A stretch of 64,000 nt of DNA, taken from NCBI GenBank assembly GCA_964017045.1, contig OZ024794.1:33387682-33451681 (forward strand). Reading direction: 5' to 3'. Within the stretch, counting starts at the first letter, position 1, and the number at the start of each line of letters is the position of its first letter. Below the pieces are notes generated by a model. The model was given only the letters and a program-made list of their open reading frames with translations, had not been told where the DNA came from and did no database searches. Source of the DNA: Omphiscola glabra (Eukaryota; Mollusca; Gastropoda; Lymnaeidae). Of the stretch, positions 46,830 to 57,923 are shown piece after piece. The position numbers were made by a program, and so were the translations under genes.

Positions 46830-48362
46830 TCACTGCAATCCAACGAATTTAGTAATGGGCGGGGCGTCCACCATCAGCATTTTGTAGTTGGACACAAAGT
46901 GGGCAACCCGGCTTGCGTAGGTGTCCTCGTGGTAGGGCAGATCGTGCTCCAAGCAGAACTTCTTCACGACGGGCTGCACCTTGAGACACATGTTGTCGGA
47001 GAGCCGCGGGAAGAGATGGTGCTCCGTGTGGCAGCTGATGATGCCGTGACCGAAACAGTAGTCGAGTATAGGGTTTCTGGGCAGGTTGAGGACCCCTGTT
47101 GTCATCTGGTAGATCTTCTTGGGCCGGTGCTGCGGTGAGTACATCGGCAGGCCGATGTGCTGGAAGATGTTGACGTGAATGTACGGTATTGCCAGGACGT
47201 TCCTGCTGGCCAAGACAACAATCAGCCCCCAGGATATGGTCAGCCCGGAAACAGAGGTCAGGAGGTACAGCTGGAGGGCCAACCCCAGATAAGCCAGTAT
47301 CAGATGCCGGACTATTTTCACTGGAGAGTCGGACACTATTTCCCGGAGCGCCACCAACGGCGTCAAGACGGGCATCAGGAGTGGCGTCACAAACATGTAC
47401 AACATGCTTGGGATAAAGGGGGCTCTGAATGTGCTGGAGTCGCCCAGGCCGATGACGTTGGTGTGCGGGTGATGACATTTGATGTGGATGGTGTACCCCA
47501 CGTCGGCTGAAAATGTTCCGAGGACATCGGTGAACAGGAAGCTCCAGAACCTATTCCAGGCGTGGGACGAGCACATTGCGCTGTGTGCCGCCATGTGGGA
47601 GGCTTTCACTGTCAGAGAGGAATGGCACAGGCCCAGTGTGGCTACACCCAGCGCGAAGATGTATGGACTCGAGGATGACAAGAGGAAGAAGCTGGCCAAC
47701 CAGCCAGCAAAGCTTAACACGTGAATGCAGCAGTCGATGCCATAGCGCTCCCACCAGGAGCTGGACTGGACTATGGCGGATACCTGAAATTCAAATACAT
47801 TTTTAGCCTTGGAAACTTGATACACTGAATGTTAGCTGTATGACGTGCACACACAATCTTATTTGGACGTTATTAGGTACATGTTTTTACTTGTATTCAA
47901 TTGGATTTAAACTAATGACTGTCACCCCTATAGTTTACTAAGCACAACATGCTACATGTGTATTAGTACAAACACTAGGCTACATATAGATTAGAGAAGC
48001 CCTTGCAACCAAGGAAGTATCCCTTTCAAAACCATGCACAGTAACATCGCGAACCCCATCTGAAACATAGGAGACAGAATGATCAATTCATTGATCGTGG
48101 GCCCTCGAAATATAGAAGAAGTAGAAGAAGATTAGGAGAAATACTATGCCATATTTAGATTAATACAAACACTATGCTACATGTAGATTAATACACAAAC
48201 AATGGTACATGCATGTTAGCACACAAGCATTTCTACCTGTTCACTTAGGGCCCCAAACTGTGGCAACTTTTTGAGGTCAACATAGTCTACAACAACTCCA
48301 GGGTCCTCAAACTTTTTCACAGACAGAGTGCTGGTTTCATGAGACCTCCGGGTGGCATCCAT
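46830..48362 (-). CDS. FADS6: Fatty acid desaturase 6-like protein, two coding exons
   Basis: Membrane-bound desaturase-fold protein, most like animal FADS6. Exon 1 runs 48362-48237 (42 codons, ATG in ACAATGG). The intron is 48236-47784, with donor CAG|GTAGAA and acceptor TTTCAG|GTA, phase 0. Exon 2 runs 47783-46830, giving 359 residues, close to the family's usual length as I recall it. After SSSWWERYGID (about 49-59) comes a hydrophobic membrane region (60-95). Histidine boxes follow: HMAAH (105-109), HIKCHH (142-147) with HTNVIGLGDSS behind it, HVNIFQH (245-251) and HTEHHLFP (294-301). These residues bind the di-iron centre in the family. No cytochrome b5 domain is present, unlike front-end desaturases. 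It should sit in the ER membrane; the substrate of FADS6 proteins is not established to my knowledge. The frame is intact. An in-frame ATG 12 codons upstream exists, but splice-acceptor-like CAG sequences lie between, so I prefer the start at 48362. Confidence 0.9.
48001..48134 (+). mobile_element. SINE-like element in the FADS6 intron
   Basis: Collinear with the copy at 58723: both contain TATCC, then GC.AA.CCCATC, CATAGGAG, the palindrome GATCAAT..ATTGATC, GTGGGCCCT, and an ATATAGAAGAAG tail. The A-rich AAGAAG tail and dispersed position suggest a SINE tail. It lies antisense to the host gene, fully inside the intron. Confidence 0.6.
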
Positions 48363-48464
48363 TGTCTGTGACACTAATATATCTATAATGTAAACCAAAA
48401 ATTAAGATTTTTTGGATCTAAAATGAGCCTGACAAGCTGGTATGTGAAGTAAACGATAGTAACC

Positions 48465-48535
48465 ATGACCAATGAAGTTACGAAATAGACTAATGAAGTT
48501 ACGAAATAGACCAATTAAGTTACGAAATAGACCAA
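48465..48535 (+). repeat. 21-bp tandem repeat, three copies
   Basis: Copies of AATGAAGTTACGAAATAGAC, located just upstream of the desaturase first coding exon. Confidence 0.9.
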
Positions 48536-48718
48536 AAAAGTATACAAAACTCAAGGTAACAAGACGATACCAATCCCCCCCCCCCCCCCAAAAAAAAAAG
48601 TTTTCTGAATGAAAAATTCCACAAATCTATTAATTTGACAGTGAGCAATCAAGAGTTAAAAGGGTTGGTTAACATGTTTGTTTAGTTTCTCTGGGCATCA
48701 GGAGCTTTCCACAAACTG

Positions 48719-48802
48719 CTCTGTGGCAACCCTGCTCTGTGGCAACCCTTCTCTGTGGCAGCCCTGCTCTGTGGCAGCCCTGCTCTGTGGCAACCCTGAT
48801 CT
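48719..48802 (+). repeat. 16-bp tandem repeat, five copies
   Basis: Copies of CTCTGTGGCAACCCTG with CAGCCCTG variants. It lies about 360 bp upstream of the desaturase ATG. Confidence 0.92.
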
Positions 48803-49653
48803 TTTATTTGCCGAAAATCACCTCTGCAGCTGCCAACACAACATCCACCCCCCACCCACTGCACCCCACACTTTTCTCATTTGCATTTGTCTTTTTATCA
48901 AACACTAGAACTGGACAAAAACAAGACATGTAGGGGGTGGAGAACATACATATGAAAATGGGGTCAACTCAAACTGTATTAAAAAAAAAAATACCAGGCG
49001 TCATCTTGAATGTCATTTTTAAGTCCTGTTGAAGGTTGAGGAGCCTTATGCCTCAATCACCCCCCCCCCCCCCCACCACCAACCCTCACTCCTTCTCCCG
49101 ATCTGCTACAGTATAGGTGTAGGGTATGATTACATATTTACATTCCCAGCTTAGAGTGATAATCATTAGTAGTCCCATTAAGTGACAGATGTCCAGAATC
49201 AACAAGTAGTAACGAGTTTGGTGGTGGGGGGGGGGGGGGGTTCATATTTAAGTAGAAAATAAAGAAGAAGAAAATGGGGAGGTCCATAAAGAGGGAGAGC
49301 ATTTAGATTTAAGACTTAGACAGAGAGCGTGGTAAGTGTGTTTAACTTGAAAAGTATGGCCAAGGGGGTGTGAGTGTGAGAGGGGGCATCTTCGGATAAC
49401 TGCCGTTTTTTTAAATTATTGTTTCGTTGAAGGCAGCGGCAAAAACAATGGCCCTCTTCTGGTGGCATTAGCCCTAGCGCCTAGCTACGCCACTGCAGGG
49501 CACTGTGGGAAGATAAAGGACATTAAAGTAAATTTTAAAGGGTTAGGAGTGGGGGAAAGCATAGGAAACGAAAGAGTAGGCGTGACTTTAATTAAAGTAA
49601 AAGTGAGAAAAGAAAAATAATTATTTAATAATATATTAAAAATAATAATAAAA
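48803..49653. other. Gene-free interval with a MITE end
   Basis: No exon seen. At about 49455-49495 GGCATTAGCCCTAGCG then CTAGCTACGCCACTG form a right end of the CAGTGGCGTAG type; no left partner found. Long C and G runs lie at 49060-49074 and 49226-49240. Confidence 0.5.
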
Positions 49654-49853
49654 ATAATAATTAATATAATTTATTATTATTATTATTATAATCATATTTT
49701 TGGCGCATGATTAGCGTGTGAAATCACAAAGTGAATAGGGTATAAACTTATATAATAAAGTATAAAGATAATATAATATATCGTTAGTTTAGAGTTAGAG
49801 AGAATTAGAGGACTATTGATGTGTTAGTGTTACAAGTTAACTACGAAATGATT
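49654..49853 (+). repeat. Dispersed repeat, second copy of the 37806 sequence
   Basis: Shares with 37806-38003: AATAATTAATATAATTTATT, TAATCATATTTTTGGC, TTAGCGTGTGAAATCACAAA, TATCGTTAGTTTAGA, TAGAGGACTA and AGTGTTACA. Small indels separate the copies, which have the same orientation. Confidence 0.75.
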
Positions 49854-50039
49854 ACCTGGTTACTGGTATCATGCGACGCGTCGCTATGGCTATGCGGATG
49901 CGTAACAAAAGTTGATTTCCAAGAATGACCTCACTGTACTTACTCACCCTGTGCTTACAGAACTGTATTAATTTTTTCCACAGTCGGCTGAATTAAAATA
50001 TCGCGCCCGTCGTACCTTATCTAGTTAATTAAATTCTTG

Positions 50040-50313
50040 AACATTAACGTGATTCTGACAGGCTCAGTACGATGGCTCTGCCTCGTAGAGCGCATCGAAG
50101 TGATTCTAATCTAACCATCAAGTGTGCTGACAAATCCGTCGGTTGAAAGTAGGTCATGGGGGTTCAACCTCTGAAGCTCATTTCTGGTTGGCTGTTATAA
50201 ATAGAATATCGATTTGCCTCATCCTCAGATTGCGCCTACGGTGCACCGGAACATCATATTTATATTTGCTCGCGTTTGCGACACAATAAATACCATTAGA
50301 CCTACTGTTACAC
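50040..50313 (+). mobile_element. Possible solo LTR
   Basis: On plus: TATAAATAG (50196), then AATAAA (about 50286) and an end CTACTGTTACA. TATA and poly-A signal only 90 bp apart followed by a CA end fit the U3-R-U5 layout of an LTR. The 5' end and target duplication are not found. Confidence 0.25.
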
Positions 50314-50754
50314 TTTTTGAACCTTATTATCTACACTGACATTATGATAAAGCATATGATGACACATTGTGTAGGGCAAGAGAAGGAGATAATATGATTT
50401 AAACAATTTGATTTTATCGGTGAAGGCCAGACAGTGTATTCAACGTACATATTTGAGGGGGGACAGATATGCAATTTGACAAATAAATAAATAATAATTA
50501 AAAAAAAAAAAAACAGGGATTCCGTTATATTGGAAATCTTTATTATTTAAGATTTTACAGGATTTAAATTTAATTTGAATTAATTTAACGCGTAAACAGT
50601 TGTAAACTACAACTCTTTTCATTCAATATTTAAAGGCCCCCCCCCCTCCCTTTTACGGGGTGGGGGCGCTCGTTTTAATGAGTTACTACCTCAGAATAAA
50701 TTAATTTACACTATGGCAATTCAAGGACATGCACAAACTGAATGGCGCCCGGGG
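50314..50754. other. Gene-free AT-rich interval
   Basis: Nothing recognised besides C and G runs near 50640 and 50751. Confidence 0.5.
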
Positions 50755-51090
50755 GGGGGGTCCTTCTGTCACTCCCCGGGGAAGATCCTTCTTTTCATTA
50801 TGTGATCGATCCTCTTTTTCCCATCTGTGAAAGGGTTCTTCTTTCAACCCCTTGGTAGTAGGTCCTTCCTTTTTCACCTGTGGTAAGTCCATTTTTTTTC
50901 TTCTCATCTGTGGAAGGTCAACTTTTCAGTCCTGGAGGGGCTCCTTCTTTCACTCCGGTGTAGGTTCTTGCTTCAGTCTTTGTGGTAGGTCCATCTTTCT
51001 CATTTCGGGTATGTCTTTTTCACATCCACTGCGTAGGTCCTTCACCCTTTCCCTGGTTAAGTTCTTCTTTCACGCCCAGACCTCGTTCTT
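50755..51090 (+). repeat. Degenerate pyrimidine-rich repeat, about 30 bp
   Basis: Diverged copies around GGTAGGTCCTTCTTTCACC and similar; about eleven. The Lys/Glu-rich minus frame here results from this array. Confidence 0.65.
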
Positions 51091-51149
51091 CCCTGGAATA
51101 TTCATAATTTTCAGTTGGTACGTTTACTGCTAACTTCATATATTCCACT

Positions 51150-51250
51150 ACCACCCCCCTACATTGCTACCTCCCCTACGTTGCCGTCACCCCTATATTG
51201 CCAACACCCCTAGCTACAGCCACACCTACATTGCCACCACCCCTTACATT
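51150..51250 (+). repeat. Degenerate 17-21-bp repeat
   Basis: Five or so copies of CACCCCTACATTGCCACC. Confidence 0.75.
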
Positions 51251-51720
51251 AATGCCTAGCAGAAAATGAAGGGTGGCGGGGCAAACACCACCATTCTCAG
51301 TTCTATAACAAAAACATGGAGCTTTTCAACTACCCAAATTATACATCTTCTGCCATTTAACTTGTCATCTTCTCATATATTATATTTGTAGAAAAAGATA
51401 CATATTTTTTAGTATGCGTCAACTTCATCTTTGGGGGTGTGTGTGTGGGGGGGGGGGGGTGTTTGGGGGTTAAATCTGAAGCGGGGTATATTTATTTTAG
51501 AGGCTTTAGATCCACTGCCCACTACAGCTTTCACAGTTTATAATCAATATGTTAATCTTTTGTCCACTATTATCAGTCAATTAGATAAAATTATATGCGA
51601 AATAGCTTTAGTTGGATTGTGGTAGGTATAACATCTGTCTGGACTGTCGTTTTTCTGCCCTACATCTATGGATTATGCTTATTGAGTGTAAGGAAGGCAA
51701 TGTCGGAGTAGACGTTTGCA
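51251..51720. other. Gene-free interval
   Basis: Nothing recognised; G run at 51449-51460. Confidence 0.5.
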
Positions 51721-52095
51721 TAATTGTACAAATACTGCTCAAATAAATTGTACAAATAATGCTCAAACAAATTGTACAAATACTGCTCAAATAAATTGTA
51801 CAAATAATACTCAAACAAATTGTACAAATACTGCTCAAACAAATTGTACAAATACTGCTCAAACAAAGTGTACAAGTACTGCTCAAACAAATTGTACAAA
51901 TACTGCTCAAACAAATTGTACAAATACTGCTCGAACAAACTGTACAACTACTGCTCAAACAAATTATACAAGTACTGCTCAAACAAATTGCCAATATTAA
52001 TATACTTCTAAAACAAATTGTCACAGTACCTCCTATACAAATTGTCCTAGTGCTGATCAAATAAATTGTCCCATTATTGCACAAAACACAATTTC
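51721..52095 (+). repeat. 24-bp minisatellite, frame-preserving
   Basis: Twelve good copies (to 51999) of a 24-bp unit containing AAATTGTACAAATACTGCTC, followed by about four decayed ones. It reads NCTNTAQT on plus and LFEQYLYN on minus. Confidence 0.94.
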
Positions 52096-52400
52096 TCATT
52101 TCAGCTCAAAAATATCAGTTGTGGTTACATTCGTTGTATTCTCTCCCCCCCCTCCCCTCCCCCCAGGGCTCAAATTTTGACCAAGCAGCCCAGTTATTTT
52201 AATGCATCTTATTAACAGCGCCAGCTAATTGTCAACTGTCAACGTAATCTTCAGATGCTAATTGTAAACCTGTCAACATAATCTTTAGATACTGATGGTC
52301 AAACTACTATGTCAAGCTTAACTCCATTTCTCTCCACTGCCGTTGCCATCATTCTTCTTCGAAGGTGATGTTGTACTACAAGCCTGCCACTCATGAGACC
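52096..52400. other. Spacer between arrays
   Basis: Nothing recognised apart from a weak duplication near 52222-52300 (CAACGTAATCTTCAGATGCT / CAACATAATCTTTAGATACT). Confidence 0.5.
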
Positions 52401-52672
52401 ATGGACACGTGCCTATGTCTGGTCTACATGAAACAAGTGCATATGTCTCGTCTGCATGGACACGTGCCTATGTCTCGTCTGCATGGACACATGCCTATGT
52501 CTCGTCTGCATGAACAAGTGCCTATGTCTCGTCTGCATGGACACGTGTCTATGTCTCGTCTGCATGCACATGGGCCTATGTCTCGTCTGATGGACACGTG
52601 CCTATGTCTCGTCTGCATGAACAAGTGCCTATGTCTCGTCTGTATGGACACGTGCCTATGTCTCGTCTGAAG
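52401..52672 (+). repeat. 27-bp minisatellite
   Basis: Ten copies of a 27-bp unit containing GCCTATGTCTCGTCTGCATG and a variable GACACGT, AACAAGT or CACATGG end. Confidence 0.95.
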
Positions 52673-52949
52673 GTCTGTCAGGCCTGCCCGCCTACTTATG
52701 TTACAGGAGCCATTAGTTTAACAACAGAGATGAGACCCACGTGGGTCACATTACACCTGATTACATATGCTATCTCTGTGATGGGAGTGTCCATGGAAGA
52801 ATATTTTTTTTAAAATATAGAAAAATGGCAATGCTTTTAGTCGCCAGCTGGTGCGCTACTACACATGTGACCAGGGCGTGCCAAAGGAAATTCGGCGCCC
52901 GAGGTGAAGACTGAAATGATACCTCCAAATACATAGATAGAAATGCCAC
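52673..52949. other. Spacer
   Basis: Near 52874 CAGGGCGTGCC may be another decayed MITE end. Nothing else. Confidence 0.4.
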
Positions 52950-53035
52950 CAGGGGCGGACCAGTTAAAAAAACAATTTTAGAGCCCCTTGACTTTGTGAA
53001 GTAAACATGGGGGCCCGCAGGAATAGTCCCGGAAA
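52950..53035. mobile_element. hAT-like MITE left end
   Basis: Starts CAGGGGCGGACCAGTT and continues to TTGTGAAGTAAACATGGGGG; collinear with the first 60 bp of the 12742 element. The right end is not found. Confidence 0.5.
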
Positions 53036-53728
53036 AAAAGGTGGGTGGGGGGTCAACAAACTTCGGACATTTGATTTCATAATATAAACATATAATTGAA
53101 AGCTAAAGAGCGTAGGCCAAAGTATTACTAGAAGCGTACTTTAAAAAAAAATAAAGTTGCTTACAAACATAAAACAGTCATTTTAAAAAAAAATGCATTT
53201 CTTTTAACATAGTAATCTTTATAATATAAGATATACAAGTAATAGACTCTTGCATTTCTAGATACTCTTTAATTTCAATCTTTGAAAAGGAATAGAAGGC
53301 GTTTATCCTTTCCAAATATTTCAAATACTTTCTGCCTGATCTCTGCCTTATATATGTCACACTTAAATGATGTACACTAGGCTAACACAACCCTGAAAGA
53401 TATTCGTCAGTACTGGTCTGAGGATACTAAAGGTGCAGCATGTTGTTGTTGATAAGGTAAGTGCAGTAAGAATAGCTTCGTGAAGAGATGGAGGAAAAGT
53501 CTGCGCTTGGCAGGAAGTAGATAAGGTGCAAATCGTTTGTTAACATCCTGTGAGTGTTGCTGCATGCTCCAAAAATTAAATCAGTTCATTGCTTCAAGCT
53601 CAAAGTTGTCAGTCGAGTGCAAACCTGTAATGATGTGAACGCTCTTCTTAAACTGGACACGATTTTAGACATGTCATGATAGCCGGCTGAAGTCTGAATA
53701 GTTTGGAGCTGGGGACTGTTGTCATTAA
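53036..53728. other. Interval without a supported gene
   Basis: A minus-strand frame at 53178-53360 (KYLKYLERINAFYSFSK) reads like protein but has no recognised domain and no clear splice sites. Confidence 0.35.
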
Positions 53729-54511
53729 GATATGAGGGCTTTTCATCTCAGTGTTAAATAAATCTGCAAGGCCCAAGTCAGCAGATATGAGGGCTTTTCG
53801 TCTCAATATTAACTAAATCTGCAAGGCCCAAGACAGCAGATATGAGGGCTTTTCATCTCAATATTAACTAAATCTGCAAGGCCCAAGACAGCAGATATGA
53901 GGGCTTTTCATCTCAATGTTAACTAAATCTGCAAGGCCCAAGTCAGCAGATACGAGGGCTTTTCATCTCAATTTTAACTAAATCTGCAAGGCCCAAGACA
54001 GCAGATACGAGGGCTTTTCATCTCAATGTTAACTAAATCTGCAAGGCCCAAGTCAGCAGATATGAGGGCTTTTCATCTCAATGTTATCTAAATCTGCAAG
54101 GCCCAAGACAGCAGATATGACGGCTTTTCATCTCAATGTTTATTAAATCTGCAAGGCCCAAGTCAGTAGATATGAGGGCTTTTCATCTCAATGTTATCTA
54201 AATCTGCAAGGCCCAAGACAGCAGATATGACGGCTTTTCATCTCAAAATTAACTAAATCTGCAAGGCCCAAGTCAGCAGATATGAGGGCTTTTCATCTCA
54301 ATGTCAACTAAATCTGCAAGGCCCAAATCGGCAGATATGAGGGCTTTTCATCTCAATGTTAACTAAATCTGCAAGGCCCTAGTCAGCAGATATGAGGGGT
54401 TTCCATCTCAATGTTAACTAAATCTGCAAGGCCAAAGAAGCAGATATGACGACTTTTCATCTCAATATTATCTAAATCTGCAAGGCCCAAGACAGCAGAT
54501 ATGAGTGCTTT
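53729..54511 (+). repeat. 55-bp minisatellite, about 14 copies
   Basis: Unit of about 55 bp with GCAAGGCCCAAGACAGCAGA, TATGAGGGCTTTTCATCTCA and ATGTTAACTAAATCT. The right end (54380-54511) is most diverged. Confidence 0.95.
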
Positions 54512-55276
54512 TCGTAGAAATTGACAACCCAGTTCATGTGTAGAAATTGACAACCCAGTTCATGTGTAGAAATTGACAACCCAGTTCATGTGTAGAAATT
54601 GACAACCCAGTCCATGTGTAGAAATTGACAACCCAGTTCATGTGTAGAAATTGACAACCCAGTTCATGTGTAGAAAGTGACAACCCAGTTCATGTGTAGA
54701 AATTGACAACCCAGTCCAGAGCGAGAATTCGACACCCAAATTAATGTGTAGAAATTGACACACCCAGGCCAGTGTAAAAATTGACACCCTAGTTCATATG
54801 CAGACATTGACAGCCCAGTCCAGTGCAGAAATTGACACCCCAATACAGTGTATACATGGGCACCCCAGTCCAATGCAGAAATTGACAGCACAGTCTAGTG
54901 CAGTAATTGACACCCCAAATACAGTGTATGCTTGGGCACCCCAATCCAATGCAGGAATTGACACCCCAGTCCAGTGCAGAAATTGACATCCCAGTCCAGT
55001 GCAGAAATTGACAGCCCAGTCCAGTGCAGAAATTGACACCCCCAATATATGGACACCCTAGTCTAGTGCAAAAATAGACATCCCAGTCCAGAACTTGACA
55101 GCCCAGTCCAGTGCAGAAATTGACACCCTCAATATAGTGTATACATAGACAGCCCAGTCCAGTGCAGAAATTGACAGCCCAGTCCAGTGCAGAAATTGAC
55201 AGCCCAGTCCAGTGCAGACATTGACAGCCCAGTTCCCTGCAGAAATTGACACCCCAGTCAAGTGCAAAAAGTGACA
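54512..55276 (+). repeat. 25/26-bp minisatellite with two sub-domains
   Basis: 54512-54715: near-perfect 26-bp units with GTAGAAATTGACAACCCAGT and TCATGT. 54716-55276: related diverged units with GTGCAGAAATTGACAGCCCA and GTCCA, interleaved with ATACAGTGTATACATGGGCA. Probably one ancestral array whose left end was recently re-amplified. The minus-strand frames (FLHWTGLSISALDW-like) are by-products. Confidence 0.93.
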
Positions 55277-55579
55277 TGTTCAGTGCAGCGGTCTTCTTGT
55301 TTTGTTTAACACATATTGGTGGACAACTCGGACTCCAATGCTATGAAACGTTTGAGCTCCGCTGAACACTCAATGTGTAATCAATAGGCGCTTAATGGGT
55401 TGTCACAGATGTTCCATAGAGGACTATAACTTCCAATAAACGGGACATGAACGGTAAAGTTGAATTATTAGACGTATCCAAAGGTTCAATCATTATTTCC
55501 CTCAGCAAATGTATTAAAATTTAAATAAAAAAACATACATTACATTATGGATATGACACGCGACGTCGTAACTCACCAA

Positions 55580-55945
55580 ATTACACATCCTACACCACAC
55601 CATAATGGAATTCTTGTCATACGCTATAATACACATCTAATCACACCTAAGATTACACATCTTATTGCACATCTTATCCCACATCTTTTCACATACCATA
55701 TGACACATCTTTTCACATACCATATCACACATCTTATCACATGCCATATCACGTATCTTATCACACACCATATAACACACCATATCACACATCACATTAC
55801 ACATCGTGTCGCACACGTTATAGCACACTATATTACACACTCTATCATACACAATTTTACACATATCATCACACACCATATCACACATCTCATCACACAC
55901 CATATCACACATCTCATCACACACCATATCACATATATCTTATCA
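55580..55945 (+). repeat. Degenerate 11-24-bp repeat
   Basis: Copies on the theme CACACCATATCACACATCTT. The right end (55865-55935) has perfect 24-bp units. Confidence 0.85.
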
Positions 55946-56210
55946 AATATCATGTTGTATGACCTATTTCTAAATTATAGAATGTTCTTTTTTCAAATTT
56001 ACGTTTCTAAATGTATTGGTTATTTTTAAACACACATGTCAACCTAGCACACTGTCATTGTTTAGGTCATAGGGACTTTATTTATTAATTAGTATGTATT
56101 ATTGATAATGTGCTTAATATCCAAGCAGTTTTGACCACCAAAACAAGTTTGTTTTCTCTTTATTCCATAAAATATTATTTTTTAAAATGATTGAATAGCC
56201 AAATAAATCC
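55946..56210. other. AT-rich spacer
   Basis: Nothing recognised. Confidence 0.5.
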
Positions 56211-56672
56211 CTGTAACCGCACCCTGTAACCACACCCTGTAACCACAACCTGTAACCGCACCCTTTAACCACACCCTGTAACCACACCCTGTAACCGCAC
56301 CTTGTAACCATACCCTGTAACCGCACCCTGTAACCGCACCTTGTAACCGCAACCTGAAACTGCTTCCTGTAACCACACCCTGTAACCGCAACCTGAAACT
56401 GCTCCCTGTAACCACACCCTGTAACCGCAACCTGAAACTGCTCCCTGTAACCACACCCTGTAACCGCACCCTGTAACCGCACCCTGTAACCGCACCCCGT
56501 AACCGCACCTTGTAACCGCACCCTGTAACCGCACCCTGTAACCGCACCCTGTAACCGCACCCTGTAACCGCACCCTATAACCGCACCCCGTAACCGCACC
56601 GTGTAACCACAACATGTAACCGCACCCCCTTTAACCGCACCCCCTGTAACCGCACCCTGTAACTGCCCCCCT
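56211..56672 (+). repeat. 13-bp minisatellite, about 35 copies
   Basis: Unit ACCCTGTAACCGC, with a 39-bp block (GCAACCTGAAACTGCTCCCT in its middle) repeated three times at about 56346-56455. Minus-strand Gly/Val/Arg/Leu frames overlap and are artefacts. Confidence 0.95.
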
Positions 56673-56715
56673 TAAGTTACACTTTATATTATACTTAACG
56701 TTATAATTGTAGACA

Positions 56716-57000
56716 CCGTCATTTCGCGTATATAAGACGCATCTTATACAACGTTCTACGTACCCTGCACCCAGGGTGCGTCTAATATAAGGGTATGTAA
56801 ATTGCTCAGTGTGGCAGATGGCTAGGCCGCATGTGCCTTAAGTAATTTTAGTTTACACAAATCGTCAAAACCCGCGTCTTATATACGGGTACGTCTTATA
56901 CACGGGTACGTCTTATACACGGGTACGTCTTATACACGGGTACGTCTTATACACGGGTGCGTCTTATAATTAGGTGCGTCTTGCATGCGCGAAAATACGG
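56716..57000. mobile_element. MITE with internal 17-bp minisatellite
   Basis: Left end CCGTCATTTCGCGTATATAA then GACGCATCTT; right end, on the other strand, CCGTATTTTCGCGCATGCAA then GACGCACCT: an inverted repeat of about 29 bp. Inside, at 56870-56990, five copies of ACACGGGTACGTCTTAT form a tandem array related to the TIR (both contain CGTCTTAT). No target duplication was recognised. Confidence 0.7.
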
Positions 57001-57242
57001 GCAAGCTACTTATTTGTATGTCGGACCCAGTTATTATGCAGTTTAGGTCCATTATTTGATTCACTCTTTTAAAATGTTAAAGGTGAATGTCAACACCAGA
57101 ACATTTAAAATTATCTTGAGCGATAAAATAATGTGCATTGTGACAGTTTTTCTTAAACTCAACACATTGCAAGGTCGGGAAGAACAAAACATGAGGGCTA
57201 AGATACAAACAAACAAACAAAAGAAAACCATACGAGCAACAG

Positions 57243-57429
57243 CAGGGCCGACCCTAACAATTGCGGGGCCCTATGCGAAACGGACTGCGCGGGGCCTATT
57301 CTGGGTAGAGGATAAGGATAATAAGTGAAAATTAAGATTTTGTATTAGAAAATAAATTCGGGGCGGAGCCTATGAAAGTGCGGGGCCCATTGCGGCCGCA
57401 TAGGTTGCAATGGCCTAAGGCCGGCCCTG
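57243..57429. mobile_element. hAT-like MITE with 8-bp TSD
   Basis: Left end CAGGGCCGACCCTAAC; right end on the other strand CAGGGCCGGCCTTAGG. The interior is GC-rich (GCGGGGCCC, GCGGCCGCATAGG). The flanks are AGCAACAG (57235-57242) and AACAACAG (57430-57437), an 8-bp duplication with one mismatch. Length 187 bp, no coding capacity. Confidence 0.82.
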
Positions 57430-57923
57430 AACAACAGCATTTTAGACCAATAGTTCAGAAAGTCCATATTGTTGGGAGGTTGGTTTTTTTTCTTTCTAAT
57501 TTTTTTTTTTTTAATTGCTCTTGTCACAAAGAGTGAAGCAAAACATCTTCAAAAATAAATAAATGAGGGGTGGGGGGGGGGGGGGGGAGAGAGAAACAAG
57601 AAAGAAACGTTTAAAGTAGGGTTTGTCATTCCTCAGGCCGGAAAACGTCAAAGACTTAATATTTTTAGAACCTCGGACAAATATTTCTCAAAACATGGCA
57701 GCTAACAGTGTGTTTCAGCACATCGTTCGGAGTCCAGGGTTTTTTTCAGCTATATCTACGTGGGGGCGGGGGGTGCGGGGAGTACTCCGGTTGGGGGGGG
57801 GGCGAGAAAAGTCAAGTGCCCCCGGAGCAAATATTTGTACCACAAGAAAACAAAATATATTTTATAAAAAAAAATACCAAATTGTCATTTTTAAAACAAT
57901 TTTATAAAGAATATTACCTTTTG
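57430..57923. other. Gene-free interval
   Basis: No exon recognised; G runs at 57570-57587 and 57793-57802. Confidence 0.5.

Noticed and set aside
46849..47478. 209-codon minus frame inside the desaturase exon
   Set aside because: Out-of-frame shadow of the desaturase coding sequence in GC-rich DNA.
57056..57328. 90-codon plus-strand frame
   Set aside because: Its last third runs into the MITE at 57243, so the frame is accidental.
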